Source of the DNA: an uncultured Collinsella sp.
GTDB taxonomy: Bacteria > Actinomycetota > Coriobacteriia > Coriobacteriales > Coriobacteriaceae
Length of the DNA: 64,000 bases
Direction: 5' to 3'
Assembly: GCA_958443615.1 (NCBI GenBank)
Contig: CAUCLI010000003.1
Span: forward strand, 62,001-126,000
The position numbers and the translations under genes are program-made. The notes below the pieces were generated by a model. The model was not told the DNA's origin, ran no database searches, and saw only the letters and a program-made list of their open reading frames with translations. Shown one piece after another: positions 53,814 through 62,943 of the stretch (position 1 is its first letter; every line of letters begins with the position of its first letter).

Positions 53814-53866
53814 ATTAGAAGTTTGTCTAAATACTTCTTGACTTCATTATTAGATGAATGTCTAAT
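53814..53866 (+). promoter_or_regulatory. sdpRI promoter with two ArsR-type operators
   Basis: TTGACT (53838-53843), exactly 17 bp, TCTAAT (53861-53866). Two palindromes ATTAGA-N6-TCTAA(A/T) lie at 53814-53831 and 53849-53866, with centres 35 bp apart. The second covers the spacer and the -10, the first lies just upstream of the -35. The region is AT-rich in contrast with its surroundings. Confidence 0.8.
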
Positions 53867-53982
53867 TGTCTAACGTTCAGCCGCGAGTCGATTCGTCCGC
53901 ACAACCGCTTGGCACATGTGCACGGTGCCGGCGCATCACCGACGTGAGACCGCGCATACCTACGAACCTTCAAGGAGGACAC

Positions 53983-54261
53983 ATGGGAGGAGAGGCCTTC
54001 AAGGCGCTCGCCGACCCCACTCGCAGGCACATCCTTGAACTGCTGCGAGGCGGGGACCTCACCGCCGGCGAGATCGCCGGGCACTTCGACATGACCAAGC
54101 CCTCGCTCAGCCATCACCTGAGCGCCCTCAAGGCCGCGGGGCTCGTCGACGCCGAGCGCGACGGTCAAAACATCATCTACAGCCTGAACACCTCGGTCCT
54201 GCAGGACCTCATGAGCTGGTTCTACACCCTCACCGATAGGAGCGAAACAAATGACCGATAA
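53983..54261 (+). CDS. sdpR: ArsR family autorepressor (SdpR type)
   Basis: A 92-residue winged-helix repressor: MGGEAFKALADPTRRHILEL (1-20), then the recognition helix region FDMTKPSLSHHLSALKAAGL and the wing DAERDGQNIIYSLN. No metal-binding cysteine motif is present, as expected for SdpR. In Bacillus SdpR represses sdpRI and is pulled to the membrane by SdpI when the SdpC toxin is present. AAGGAGG with a 4-nt gap marks ATG 53983; an upstream in-frame extension would read through the promoter. It overlaps sdpI by 11 nt. Confidence 0.92.
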   Translation: MGGEAFKALADPTRRHILELLRGGDLTAGEIAGHFDMTKPSLSHHLSALKAAGLVDAERDGQNIIYSLNTSVLQDLMSWFYTLTDRSETNDR

Positions 54262-55012
54262 GGATCTGAAGACGCCGGGCACCGAAGGCCGGACCCAGGA
54301 CGGCACCGAAAGGGATGCGCGGCCGGGCGCGAACCCGCTTTCCCGCAAGACGATGACGGTCCTCGCCGTCCTCTGCGTCGCGAGCTTCCTGGCACATCTC
54401 GCCCTGCTCCCCCGGATGCCCGAGATGGTCCCCACGCATTGGGACGCGGCGGGCGACGTGAACGGCTACACGAGCCGCACCGCCATGATCGCGCTCGACG
54501 CGCTGCCGCTGCTTTTCCTCGCCATGTTCCGCGTGCTTCCCGGCATGGACCCGCGCGGCGCCATCTATGCGCGCATGGGGTCGTTCTACACCGGGTTCGC
54601 ATCGCTGTTCACGATCTTTTTGATCGGCATGACCTGGACTTCGGAGCTCACGGTGTTCGGCATCCTGCCCGAGACGGGAAGCCCGATCGGGGTCATCACC
54701 AGCATCGTGGTGGGCATCGGCCTTGTCATGCTCGGCAACTACATGCCCAAGGTCAAGCGCAACTACACCTTTGGGTGCAAGACGCCCTGGGCGCTCGACG
54801 ACGACCGCAACTGGCGCCTCACGCACCGTTTTTGCGGTGTGGCCTTTGTACTCGCGGGAATCGCGGCGGTGGTCTCGGGCGTCTGGTCGATGCAGAACGG
54901 GGAGGTCGCCTTCTGGATGCTCGCGGGCTCCGTGATCGCATCGAGCCTGGGCACCTACGCATATAGCTACCTGGTGTATCGCAATGGCAACCGCCCGCTG
55001 AGGACGCGCTAG
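54251..55012 (+). CDS. sdpI: SdpI family immunity/signal protein
   Basis: A 253-residue membrane protein with about six TM helices. After a soluble, charged N-terminal 30 residues comes a DUF1648-type segment (LPRMPEMVPTHWDAAGDVNG, about 54-73, with the family PxHW motif) and the SdpI domain (MLGNYMPKVKRNYTFGCKTPWAL, about 159-181, then HRFCGVAFVLAG). The paired SdpR and operators make a toxin-sensing immunity unit likely. No SdpC toxin gene is adjacent, so it may guard against toxins from other strains. Confidence 0.9.
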   Translation: MTDKDLKTPGTEGRTQDGTERDARPGANPLSRKTMTVLAVLCVASFLAHLALLPRMPEMVPTHWDAAGDVNGYTSRTAMIALDALPLLFLAMFRVLPGMDPRGAIYARMGSFYTGFASLFTIFLIGMTWTSELTVFGILPETGSPIGVITSIVVGIGLVMLGNYMPKVKRNYTFGCKTPWALDDDRNWRLTHRFCGVAFVLAGIAAVVSGVWSMQNGEVAFWMLAGSVIASSLGTYAYSYLVYRNGNRPLRTR

Positions 55013-55094
55013 GAAATCGAACGCTCGCAGCCTGCCGCCGCCGGTGCGCGATCGCGTGAGCCGGCGGCGCCCCGGCTGCGACGGAAACGACGCC

Positions 55095-55613
55095 CTATTC
55101 CGCCGGCGCCGCGGGCGCAGCCGGCGTATCCGCCGTCATGATATCCCGGGCGATGAGGCTCATGAGGACCAGTTCGTCCACATGGGCCTCATCTTTTATG
55201 TTCAGCTCATAGGTGTCGTTGCGCTCCATGGCGATCTGCTTCGCCTCGACGTAGACCTTGCCGCTCGCATCGCGGACCTCGAATCGGCTCGTCCATCCGC
55301 GCGTCATGACAACCTGCCAGTCGGCGCCCTTGACGATCAGATAGCTCTCGACCGTGCTGGCGGGCGTGCGGAACTTGCGCTTGACGTCGATGACGCGCCC
55401 GTCCGCCATGACGACATGGTGGGCGCGGTCAGCGTAGTCGAGCCGCACGGAGGTGACGGTGGCGAGCTCGCGGTACTCGGCATCCTTGAACCGCATGAGG
55501 CGCGGCGAGGACAACGGATCGGTGTCGGCGCAATAGAGGACGCTTCCGTCCATCGCCGTGACCTCGATTTCGCTGTGGACGCTCAGGAGCTTCGATTTGA
55601 TGCGCAATTTCAT
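55095..55613 (-). CDS. LURP-one-related (YxjI/DUF567) family protein
   Basis: A 172-residue beta-barrel protein of the LURP-one/tubby-like group: MKLRIKSKLLSVHSEIEVTA (1-20), then IDVKRKFRTPASTVESYLIV and VRDASGKVYVEAKQIAMERN with the repeated strand pattern, and a C-terminal hydrophobic helix (ELVLMSLIARDIM). The biochemical role of the bacterial members is unknown. GGGAGGG 7 nt before the ATG at 55613 decides the start. It is a single gene, convergent with sdpI. Confidence 0.75.
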   Translation of the reverse strand: MKLRIKSKLLSVHSEIEVTAMDGSVLYCADTDPLSSPRLMRFKDAEYRELATVTSVRLDYADRAHHVVMADGRVIDVKRKFRTPASTVESYLIVKGADWQVVMTRGWTSRFEVRDASGKVYVEAKQIAMERNDTYELNIKDEAHVDELVLMSLIARDIMTADTPAAPAAPAE

Positions 55614-55741
55614 GGTGTACCCCTCCCATAACAGCGCGATGCATCTACATCTGTGGAGTCTTGTACCCACTCACGCCGCCGTCATGGAGGCTCGTGGGGG
55701 CATAAGGCCACCCACTCTCCGCCCATCCCTTTTTCCAATTG

Positions 55742-55854
55742 AAATTGCCTATGGATTTCTTCCGTTCGAGCGCAGTCAAACGGAAGACTTCCATAGGCAA
55801 TTTACTCGTAAGCATAGGCAATTAACTCGTGAGCATAGGCAATCTGACCGCACG
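55742..55854. repeat. 62-bp palindrome plus 21-bp tandem array, locus 2
   Basis: The arms 55742-55766 and 55779-55803 (25 nt each, 23 of 25 paired) surround a 12-nt loop; the right arm contains CATAGGCAAT (55792), and further copies follow at 55813 and 55834, each 21 bp apart. The architecture is identical to 36352-36474 read on the other strand. It fills the gap between the LURP-one gene and the ABC importer, away from any evident promoter. The rest of that gap shows nothing. Confidence 0.85.
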
Positions 55855-55918
55855 AGCGCCGGGCGCATGGCTTGGGCGCGAAGCGCCCCATGCGGCGTCG
55901 GCGCGAAGGACGGCGCCG

Positions 55919-56713
55919 CTAACTCAACAGCATGCGGTCGTTGGCGAGCTGGCCGCCGCTGACCTCCTCGAACTTCTGCAGCAGGTCGGGAACGGTCAGC
56001 GCGCGCTTCTCCTCGCCGGCCACGTCGTAGATCACGCGGCCCCCGTGCATCATGATCAGGCGGTTACCGAGACGGATCGCGTCGTTCATGTTGTGCGTAA
56101 CCATGAGGGTGGTGAGCTTGCGGTCGTCCACGATCTGCTCGGTGAGCTCGAGCACCTTCGAGGCGGTCTTGGGGTCGAGCGCCGCGGTGTGCTCGTCGAG
56201 CAGCAGCACGCGCGGGTTGGTGAGCGTGGCCATGAGCAGCGTGAGCGCCTGGCGCTGGCCGCCGGACAGCAGGCCGACCTTGGCCTGCATGCGGGTCTCC
56301 AGCCCGAGGTCGAGCATCTTGAGCAGCTCCGCATACTCCTCGCGCTCGGAGCGCGTGATGCCCCAGCGCAAACCGCGGCGCTGGCCGCGGCGCTTCGCGA
56401 GTGCGAGATTCTCCTCGATCTGCATGTCGGCGGCGGTGCCGCGCATGGGGTCTTGGAACACGCGGCCCAGGTACTTGGCGCGCTTGGGCTCGGACAGACG
56501 CGAGATGTCCTCGCCGTCCAGCTCGATGGTGCCTGAATCGAGCGGGTACACGCCCGCGATCATGTTGAGCAAGGTGGACTTGCCGGCGCCGTTGCCACCG
56601 ATGACGGTCACGAAGTCGCCGTCGGCGAGCGTGAGGTCGACGCCCGTGAGGGCGCGCTTCTCGGTGACGGTGCCGCGGTTGAAGGTCTTCTTCACGTGGG
56701 ACAGCTTAAGCAT
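55919..56713 (-). CDS. ABC importer ATP-binding protein (TrpXYZ-type)
   Basis: A 264-residue ATPase with Walker A GGNGAGKST (about 37-45), Q-loop VFQDPMRGTAADMQIEENLA, signature LLSGGQRQAL (about 147-156), Walker B VLLLDEHTAALDPKTA (Asp-Glu intact, about 168-183) and the H-loop MVTHN. It energises the linked permease. The ATG at 56713 overlaps the permease stop by 8 nt; a GTG 9 nt upstream is an alternative start. Confidence 0.92.
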   Translation of the reverse strand: MLKLSHVKKTFNRGTVTEKRALTGVDLTLADGDFVTVIGGNGAGKSTLLNMIAGVYPLDSGTIELDGEDISRLSEPKRAKYLGRVFQDPMRGTAADMQIEENLALAKRRGQRRGLRWGITRSEREEYAELLKMLDLGLETRMQAKVGLLSGGQRQALTLLMATLTNPRVLLLDEHTAALDPKTASKVLELTEQIVDDRKLTTLMVTHNMNDAIRLGNRLIMMHGGRVIYDVAGEEKRALTVPDLLQKFEEVSGGQLANDRMLLS

Positions 56714-57626
56714 CTGCCTCACCGCCCTTCGAGTAGCTCGCGCGCAGTTTGAACCTCTCCCACACCACGGGCACGCACAGGGCGAGCGCGACGATGATGG
56801 CGGACAGGAGCTTCATGTCGTTGGCGTCCATGCCGAGCTGGAGGACGATGGCGCGGATGAGGAAGTAGACGACCGAACCCATCACGGCGGAGACCAGGCG
56901 GCTCTTGAAACCGGTGAGTTTGCCGGGGGTGAGGCGGCCGAGCACCTCGCCGATGACGATGGCGGCGAGGCCGATGACGATGGCGCCCGTGCCCATGCCG
57001 ATATCGGCGTATTTCTGGCTCTGGCAGATCAAGCCGCCGGAAAGGCCGACGAGGGCGTTCGACAGCATGAGGGCGATCATCTTGGTCTTGGCGGTGGAAA
57101 CGCCGAGTGCGCGGATCATGTGCTCGTTGTTGCCGGTGGCACGCAGGGCGCTGCCGATCTCGGTGCCGAAGAACCAGTACAGCAGGGCGATGATGAGCAC
57201 CGCCACGATGAGGCCGACGATGATGGAGCCCGTGTTGGTGGAAAGGCCCGTCATCTCCGTCATGCGGGAGAAGATCGTGTCGTGCTGCAGCAGCGGCGTG
57301 TTGGACTTGCCCATGATGCGCAGGTTGACCGACCACAGGGCGATCTGCGTGAGGATGCCCGCGAGAATGGCCGGGATCTCGAACACCGTGTGCAAAAAGC
57401 CGGTGACGGCGCCGGCGAGCATGCCGGCGAGCATCGCGGCGATGATCGCGACGAGGGGGTCGACGCCCGCGACGACGAGCACCGCGCAGACGCTTCCCCC
57501 GAGCGCGAAGCTGCCGTCGACCGTGAGGTCGGCGATGTCCAGCAGCTTATAGGTGATGTACACACCCAGGACCATGATGCCCCAGAGAATGCCCTGGGAG
57601 ACGGCGCCTAGCAGAGCACCACTCAT
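56706..57626 (-). CDS. ABC importer permease (TrpXYZ-type)
   Basis: A 306-residue membrane protein with eight to ten TM helices of the branched-chain amino acid/ribose permease fold. GALLGAVSQGILWGIMVLGV opens it; LDIADLTVDGSFALGG (about 29-44) and SALRATGNNEHMIRALGVST (about 159-178), the ATPase-coupling loop, are typical. Relatives import tryptophan, tyrosine or similar aromatic compounds; the substrate is not proved. GGAGGG precedes the ATG at 57626. It is separated from its binding protein by a hairpin. Confidence 0.9.
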   Translation of the reverse strand: MSGALLGAVSQGILWGIMVLGVYITYKLLDIADLTVDGSFALGGSVCAVLVVAGVDPLVAIIAAMLAGMLAGAVTGFLHTVFEIPAILAGILTQIALWSVNLRIMGKSNTPLLQHDTIFSRMTEMTGLSTNTGSIIVGLIVAVLIIALLYWFFGTEIGSALRATGNNEHMIRALGVSTAKTKMIALMLSNALVGLSGGLICQSQKYADIGMGTGAIVIGLAAIVIGEVLGRLTPGKLTGFKSRLVSAVMGSVVYFLIRAIVLQLGMDANDMKLLSAIIVALALCVPVVWERFKLRASYSKGGEADA

Positions 57627-57653
57627 GTTGTCCCTCCTTCAGTTTGAGCCAAA

Positions 57654-57685
57654 TGAACCCCGGCGGATGCGCTCGCCGGGGTTCA
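57654..57685 (-). terminator. Intercistronic hairpin between binding protein and permease
   Basis: A perfect 12-bp stem TGAACCCCGGCG / CGCCGGGGTTCA (57654-57665, 57674-57685), loop GATGCGCT, followed on the minus strand by TTTGG. It is probably a partial terminator or an mRNA stabiliser that keeps binding-protein levels above those of the permease. Confidence 0.65.
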
Positions 57686-57736
57686 TCGCTATCGCGACAG
57701 ATATAGATGCGCCGGTCAGTGTACCATGCGCGCGCC

Positions 57737-58768
57737 TCAGGCGCTCACGTCAGCGCCGCCGGCATCCGCCAGGGCGCTCACATCGATGCCGAGCTCGTCG
57801 GCGGTCTTCTGGTTGTAGACGAGATCGCACTCGTCCGCGGACATGGTCTCAATCGGCATCTCCGCCGGGTCGGCACCCTCCGTGAGGATGCGCACGGCCA
57901 TCTCGCCCGCACGGCGGCCGAGCTCCTCGTAGTTGATCGACACGCTCGCCAAACCGCCGGCCTCGACGTGGGCGACCTCACCGCACACCGTGGGGACCTT
58001 GTTCTCGTTGGCGATGGAGGCGATGACGGTCATCGCGGAGGCGATGGTGTTGTCCGTGGGGGTGTAGATGGCGTCCACCTTCCCCATCATGGACTCGACC
58101 ACCTGCTGGACCTCGTTGGAGCTAGAGGCGGTGTACTCGACGCCCTCCATACCGAGCGCGTCGAGCTGCTCGGCGGCCAGGTCGATCTGGATCTTGGAGT
58201 TGGACTCGGCCGTGCAGTAGAGCAGTCCGACCTTCTTCGCCTCGGGGACGAGCTGGTGGAGCAGATCGATCTGGTCGGCGACGGGGTTCATGTCGGAGGT
58301 GCCGGTGACGTTGCCGCCCGGCGCCTCATTGTCCTCGACCAGCCCGGAGGCGGCGAAGTCGGTGATGGCGGTGCAGACGATGGGGATATCGGAGGTGGCG
58401 CCCGCGACCGCCTGGGCGGCGGGGGTCGCGATGGCGAGGATCAAGTCGCAACCCTCGTTCACGAGCGTGCTCGCGATGGTCTGGCAGGCGGATTGGTCGT
58501 TCTGGGCGTTCTGCTGGTTGATCTTCGCCCCGATACCGGCCGCCTCGACCGCGGCGACGAAGCCCTTGTTGGCGGCATCGAGCGCGGGGTGCTCGGTGAG
58601 CTGCAGCACGCCAATCTTGAGTGAGGCGTCGGCGCTGTCGGAAGAGCCGGCGTTGGCCGCGGATCCGTCTCCGCAGCCGGAAAGGCCGAGACCGCCCGCC
58701 ACGGCGAGCGCGGCGGCGCCGAAGGCGCCCTTCGCAAACGAACGACGGGAGCAAGTCGTGTCAATCAT
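57737..58768 (-). CDS. ABC substrate-binding lipoprotein 1 (TrpX-like, Tat signal)
   Basis: A 343-residue precursor. A twin-arginine signal SRRSFAKGAFGAAALAVAGG is followed by lipobox LSGC (Cys about 32). The mature part is a two-lobe periplasmic-binding fold of the DUF534/TrpX type: LKIGVLQLTEHPALDAANKG (about 47-66), QQNAQNDQSACQTIASTLVN and GGNVTGTSDMNPVADQIDLL. It captures substrate for the downstream permease. AGGAG precedes the ATG at 58768. It closely resembles the next gene upstream. Confidence 0.92.
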   Translation of the reverse strand: MIDTTCSRRSFAKGAFGAAALAVAGGLGLSGCGDGSAANAGSSDSADASLKIGVLQLTEHPALDAANKGFVAAVEAAGIGAKINQQNAQNDQSACQTIASTLVNEGCDLILAIATPAAQAVAGATSDIPIVCTAITDFAASGLVEDNEAPGGNVTGTSDMNPVADQIDLLHQLVPEAKKVGLLYCTAESNSKIQIDLAAEQLDALGMEGVEYTASSSNEVQQVVESMMGKVDAIYTPTDNTIASAMTVIASIANENKVPTVCGEVAHVEAGGLASVSINYEELGRRAGEMAVRILTEGADPAEMPIETMSADECDLVYNQKTADELGIDVSALADAGGADVSA

Positions 58769-58858
58769 GAGATTCTCCTAACGCGCCCGAGGGGCGCGGC
58801 ACGGTTGAAGGAACGATGAGGGCGCCGCGCATCCGCGGCGGCTTCCCAGATTCGCAAT

Positions 58859-59869
58859 TTAGATGATCTGGGCGTCCTCGAGGGCCGAGATGTCGACGCC
58901 GAGCGCGTCGGCGGTCGCCTGGTTCACGACGAGCTGGCACTCATCGCTGGACAGGTACTCGATGGGCATATCGGCGGGATCGGCGTCCTCGGTGAGGATC
59001 TTCACGGCCATCTCGCCCGCCTTATAGCCCAAGTCGTAATAGTTGATGCTATACGACGCCAGCCCTCCATCCTCGACCATGGTGTCGCATCCTACGATGA
59101 CGGGGAGCTTATTCTCATTGGCGACCATGGAAACGGTCGCCATTCCCGCGGCGATGGTGTTGTCGGTGGGAGCGTAGATCGCGTCGACCTTGCCGACCAT
59201 GGATTCGACCATCTGCTGGATCTCATTGGAAGTGGAGACCGCGTAGCGCTCGTGCGCGATGCCGGCGTCCTCGAGGACCTCCTCGGCGAGCTCGACCTGC
59301 ACCGTCGAATTGGACTCGGCGGAGCAGTACAGGATGCCCACGCTCTTGGCCTCGGGCAGCAGCTGGCGAAGCAGCTCGATCTGATCCGCGACGGGCGTGA
59401 GGTCCGAGCTTCCGGTGACGTTGCCACCGGGCTCCTCATTGGAGTCCACGAGCCCGCTCGCGGCGTAGTCGGTGATGGCGGAGCCGACGACCGGGATGTC
59501 GGACGTGGCGCCCGCGACCGCCTGGGCGGCGGGAGTGGCGATGGCGAAGATCAGGTCGTCGCCGTCGTTCACGAGCTTGCTCGCGATGGTCTGGCAGGCC
59601 GACTGATCGTTCTGTGCGTTTTGCTGGTCGATCGTGTAGGCGATGCCCGACTCGTCGAGTGCGGCGACGAATCCCTTGTTCGTCTGGTCGAGCGCGCCGT
59701 GCTCCGTCAGCTGGAGCACGCCGATCTTGTAGCCGGAACCCGAGGCGGTGTCACCCGACGCGGCGTCGCCCGAAGCGGGCTTCTCGCCGTCGCCGCATCC
59801 GGAGAGAGTGCCAGCCATAAAAAAGCCCGCTCCGAGGGTGATAAGGTTCCTGCGCGAAATGCTCAGCAT
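58859..59869 (-). CDS. ABC substrate-binding lipoprotein 2 (paralogue, Tat signal)
   Basis: A 336-residue paralogue of the neighbouring binding protein (YKIGVLQLTEHGALDQTNKG, then QQNAQNDQSACQTIASKLVN and GGNVTGSSDLTPVADQIELL). It has its own Tat motif SRRNLITLG and lipobox LSGC (Cys about 24). The ATG at 59869 with GGAG 9 nt upstream is preferred over a TTG 9 nt earlier. It is first in the order: binding protein 2, binding protein 1, hairpin, permease, ATPase. Tandem duplication with divergence suggests two related ligands for one transporter. Confidence 0.92.
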   Translation of the reverse strand: MLSISRRNLITLGAGFFMAGTLSGCGDGEKPASGDAASGDTASGSGYKIGVLQLTEHGALDQTNKGFVAALDESGIAYTIDQQNAQNDQSACQTIASKLVNDGDDLIFAIATPAAQAVAGATSDIPVVGSAITDYAASGLVDSNEEPGGNVTGSSDLTPVADQIELLRQLLPEAKSVGILYCSAESNSTVQVELAEEVLEDAGIAHERYAVSTSNEIQQMVESMVGKVDAIYAPTDNTIAAGMATVSMVANENKLPVIVGCDTMVEDGGLASYSINYYDLGYKAGEMAVKILTEDADPADMPIEYLSSDECQLVVNQATADALGVDISALEDAQII

Positions 59870-60097
59870 GGCGATCAACTCCGTTTCGCTGTTCCGTGCC
59901 CCGTCCCCATGACGAAGCGCTTTATCGCGTGAAAGCGCGCAAGCCCTATACTAGCGCGCTCCCACAACCACCGCTCAAACGTTAATGCCGTGTTAACAAG
60001 CGGGCGCCACAAGGGTGCCAGCATGCGCCCCGCACCTCGATTTGGGAGCAGGCGCCATGTCGAGGCGCGGGCAAGATGCGCCAAGGTGTGGGCAAGG

Positions 60098-60219
60098 GCG
60101 CGCAATGGCAAACGCGCGCAACGGCAAACGCGCGCAATGGCAGGGGCGCGCAATGGCAGGGACGCGCATAATGTCGAAAATGATGCGTTTCAATCGCGAT
60201 CTTTTCGACATTACGCGCG
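60098..60219. repeat. Four 16-bp tandem repeats joined to a long palindrome
   Basis: Four head-to-tail 16-mers GCGCGCAAYGGCARRS start at 60098, 60114, 60130 and 60146. At once follows a palindrome with arms CGCGC-A-TAATGTCGAAAA (60163-60180) and TTTTCGACATTA-C-GCGCG (60202-60219), 17 of 18 paired. It lies between asnS and the binding-protein genes, a 409-bp gap that otherwise shows no gene and must hold the binding-protein promoter. Confidence 0.85.
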
Positions 60220-60278
60220 CGCTGCCCAAAACCTCAATCACGCGCCCGCCCCTCCGGCGGGGTTTTACATCGCGGCTA

Positions 60279-61682
<1,404 letters not shown>

Positions 61683-61774
61683 GCATGCTCCCTAGCGTAG
61701 GTTCAACAGTTCAACAGCCCATCATTGTACCAGCGAACTGAGAAGCGCGAGAGCGGCAGGGCTGGCGGAGTCCC

Positions 61775-61902
61775 GTGGAGAATCCGACATTCCGGCAATG
61801 GAAAATCCGACTTTCTGGAATCATATAACCCAACATCTTGGCAATGGAGAATCCGATGCCTTCTCGGTGGAATAACCAACCTATCTGCAATGGAGAATCC
61901 GA
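61775..61902. repeat. Short repeats at a 46-bp period
   Basis: GCAATGGRRAATCCGA occurs at 61795-61810, 61841-61856 and 61887-61902, exactly 46 bp apart, with a partial copy GTGGAGAATCCGA at 61775-61787. The 30-bp intervals differ from each other. It lies in the 415-bp gap between asnS and the phosphatase gene; after it, up to 62097, only a weak leader with AAGGG is seen. Confidence 0.8.
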
Positions 61903-62097
61903 ATACGGCCGCATGTGTGCGCCAAGCCACGCCCGTGTCACAAATCAGGTGAAAATGTAACGAGTAATCGGACACCCCGGGTAGACCGTGTTTTTTCCCA
62001 GCAAAAGCCCAGTTGGCATCCTTCAAATCGGGTGTCTACTTGGACAATACAGATTCTCGTTGCTTTTTCGCCGTTTTTCCGACACGAAGGGTACATG

Positions 62098-62904
62098 ATG
62101 ACGAAAAATTACTGGGGAGATGCGCTCCCCGACACGATCGACCTGCCCGCGGCGGCTCCGGACGCCCGGCCCGACTACGGTCGCATCGATTTCGAGAAGC
62201 TCCCCAACACGCGCGACCTGGGAGGCATGATCGGTGCCGACGGGCGGCGCATCAAGCGGGGCATCCTTCTGCGCTCGGGCACGCTGGGCTTTGCCTCCGA
62301 CGCGGACGTCGCGCGCCTGCGCGATGAGTATCGCGTTCGCCTCGTAACGGACTTCAGGAACCTCACCGAACTCTCCGAGCTCCCCGACCCCATGGACCGG
62401 CTTCCGGAGGCGCGGTTCCAACACGCCGCGATTTTCGATGACCGCGTGCTGGGCGTCACGCAGGAGGCGGGCGGGGTCGACTACAGCCTCGACGCAATCG
62501 CCCAGGGAGACCCCATCGAATTCATGAAGTTCCTCTACCCGAAAATGCTCCTCAACAGCGCCGGCATCGAGGGCTACCGCGCCTTCGTGCGCGCGGTGCT
62601 CGACCTTGAGGACGGCGCCGCGCTTTGGCACTGCTACGTGGGCCGCGACCGCTGCGGCATGGGGTCCATCCTCATCGAGACCATGCTGGGCGTGCGCCGC
62701 GAGGACATCCTGAACGACTACCTCGCGACGAACCTCTACGCCCCCACCGAGCTGACCTGCGATTCGGGGGCGGCGCGCGTGTATTTCGAGGCCGTCGAGG
62801 AGGCGCTTGCCGAGCGCGGCGGGTTCATGGGCTACATCACGGGGACCCTCGGCATCACCGAGGACGAGATTCACGCGTTCCGCGAGCGCTGCCTCGAGCC
62901 GTAG
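62098..62904 (+). CDS. Tyrosine-protein phosphatase (Tyr_phosphatase_3 type)
   Basis: A 268-residue dual-specificity-type phosphatase. N-terminal NTRDLGGMIGADGRRIKRGI (about 38-57) with ILLRSG is the family signature. The P-loop is HCYVGRDRCG (about 182-191), keeping Cys and Arg at C-x5-R spacing, although HCxxGKDRTG is usual. General acid candidates lie in the LVTDFRNLTELSELPDP segment (about 83-99). It may act on protein tyrosine or phosphoinositides. ATG 62098 (AAGGG with a 6-nt gap) is preferred to ATG 62095 (3-nt gap). Confidence 0.85.
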   Translation: MTKNYWGDALPDTIDLPAAAPDARPDYGRIDFEKLPNTRDLGGMIGADGRRIKRGILLRSGTLGFASDADVARLRDEYRVRLVTDFRNLTELSELPDPMDRLPEARFQHAAIFDDRVLGVTQEAGGVDYSLDAIAQGDPIEFMKFLYPKMLLNSAGIEGYRAFVRAVLDLEDGAALWHCYVGRDRCGMGSILIETMLGVRREDILNDYLATNLYAPTELTCDSGAARVYFEAVEEALAERGGFMGYITGTLGITEDEIHAFRERCLEP

Positions 62905-62943
62905 CCCCTGAGACGGCGCGGTGAGCGCCAACCGAGTTGCAGC

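Noticed and set aside
61775..61902. CRISPR-like spaced repeats
   Set aside because: Repeats are only 16 bp, there are three full copies, one copy carries a mismatch, the first interval is 7 bp, and no cas gene is present.
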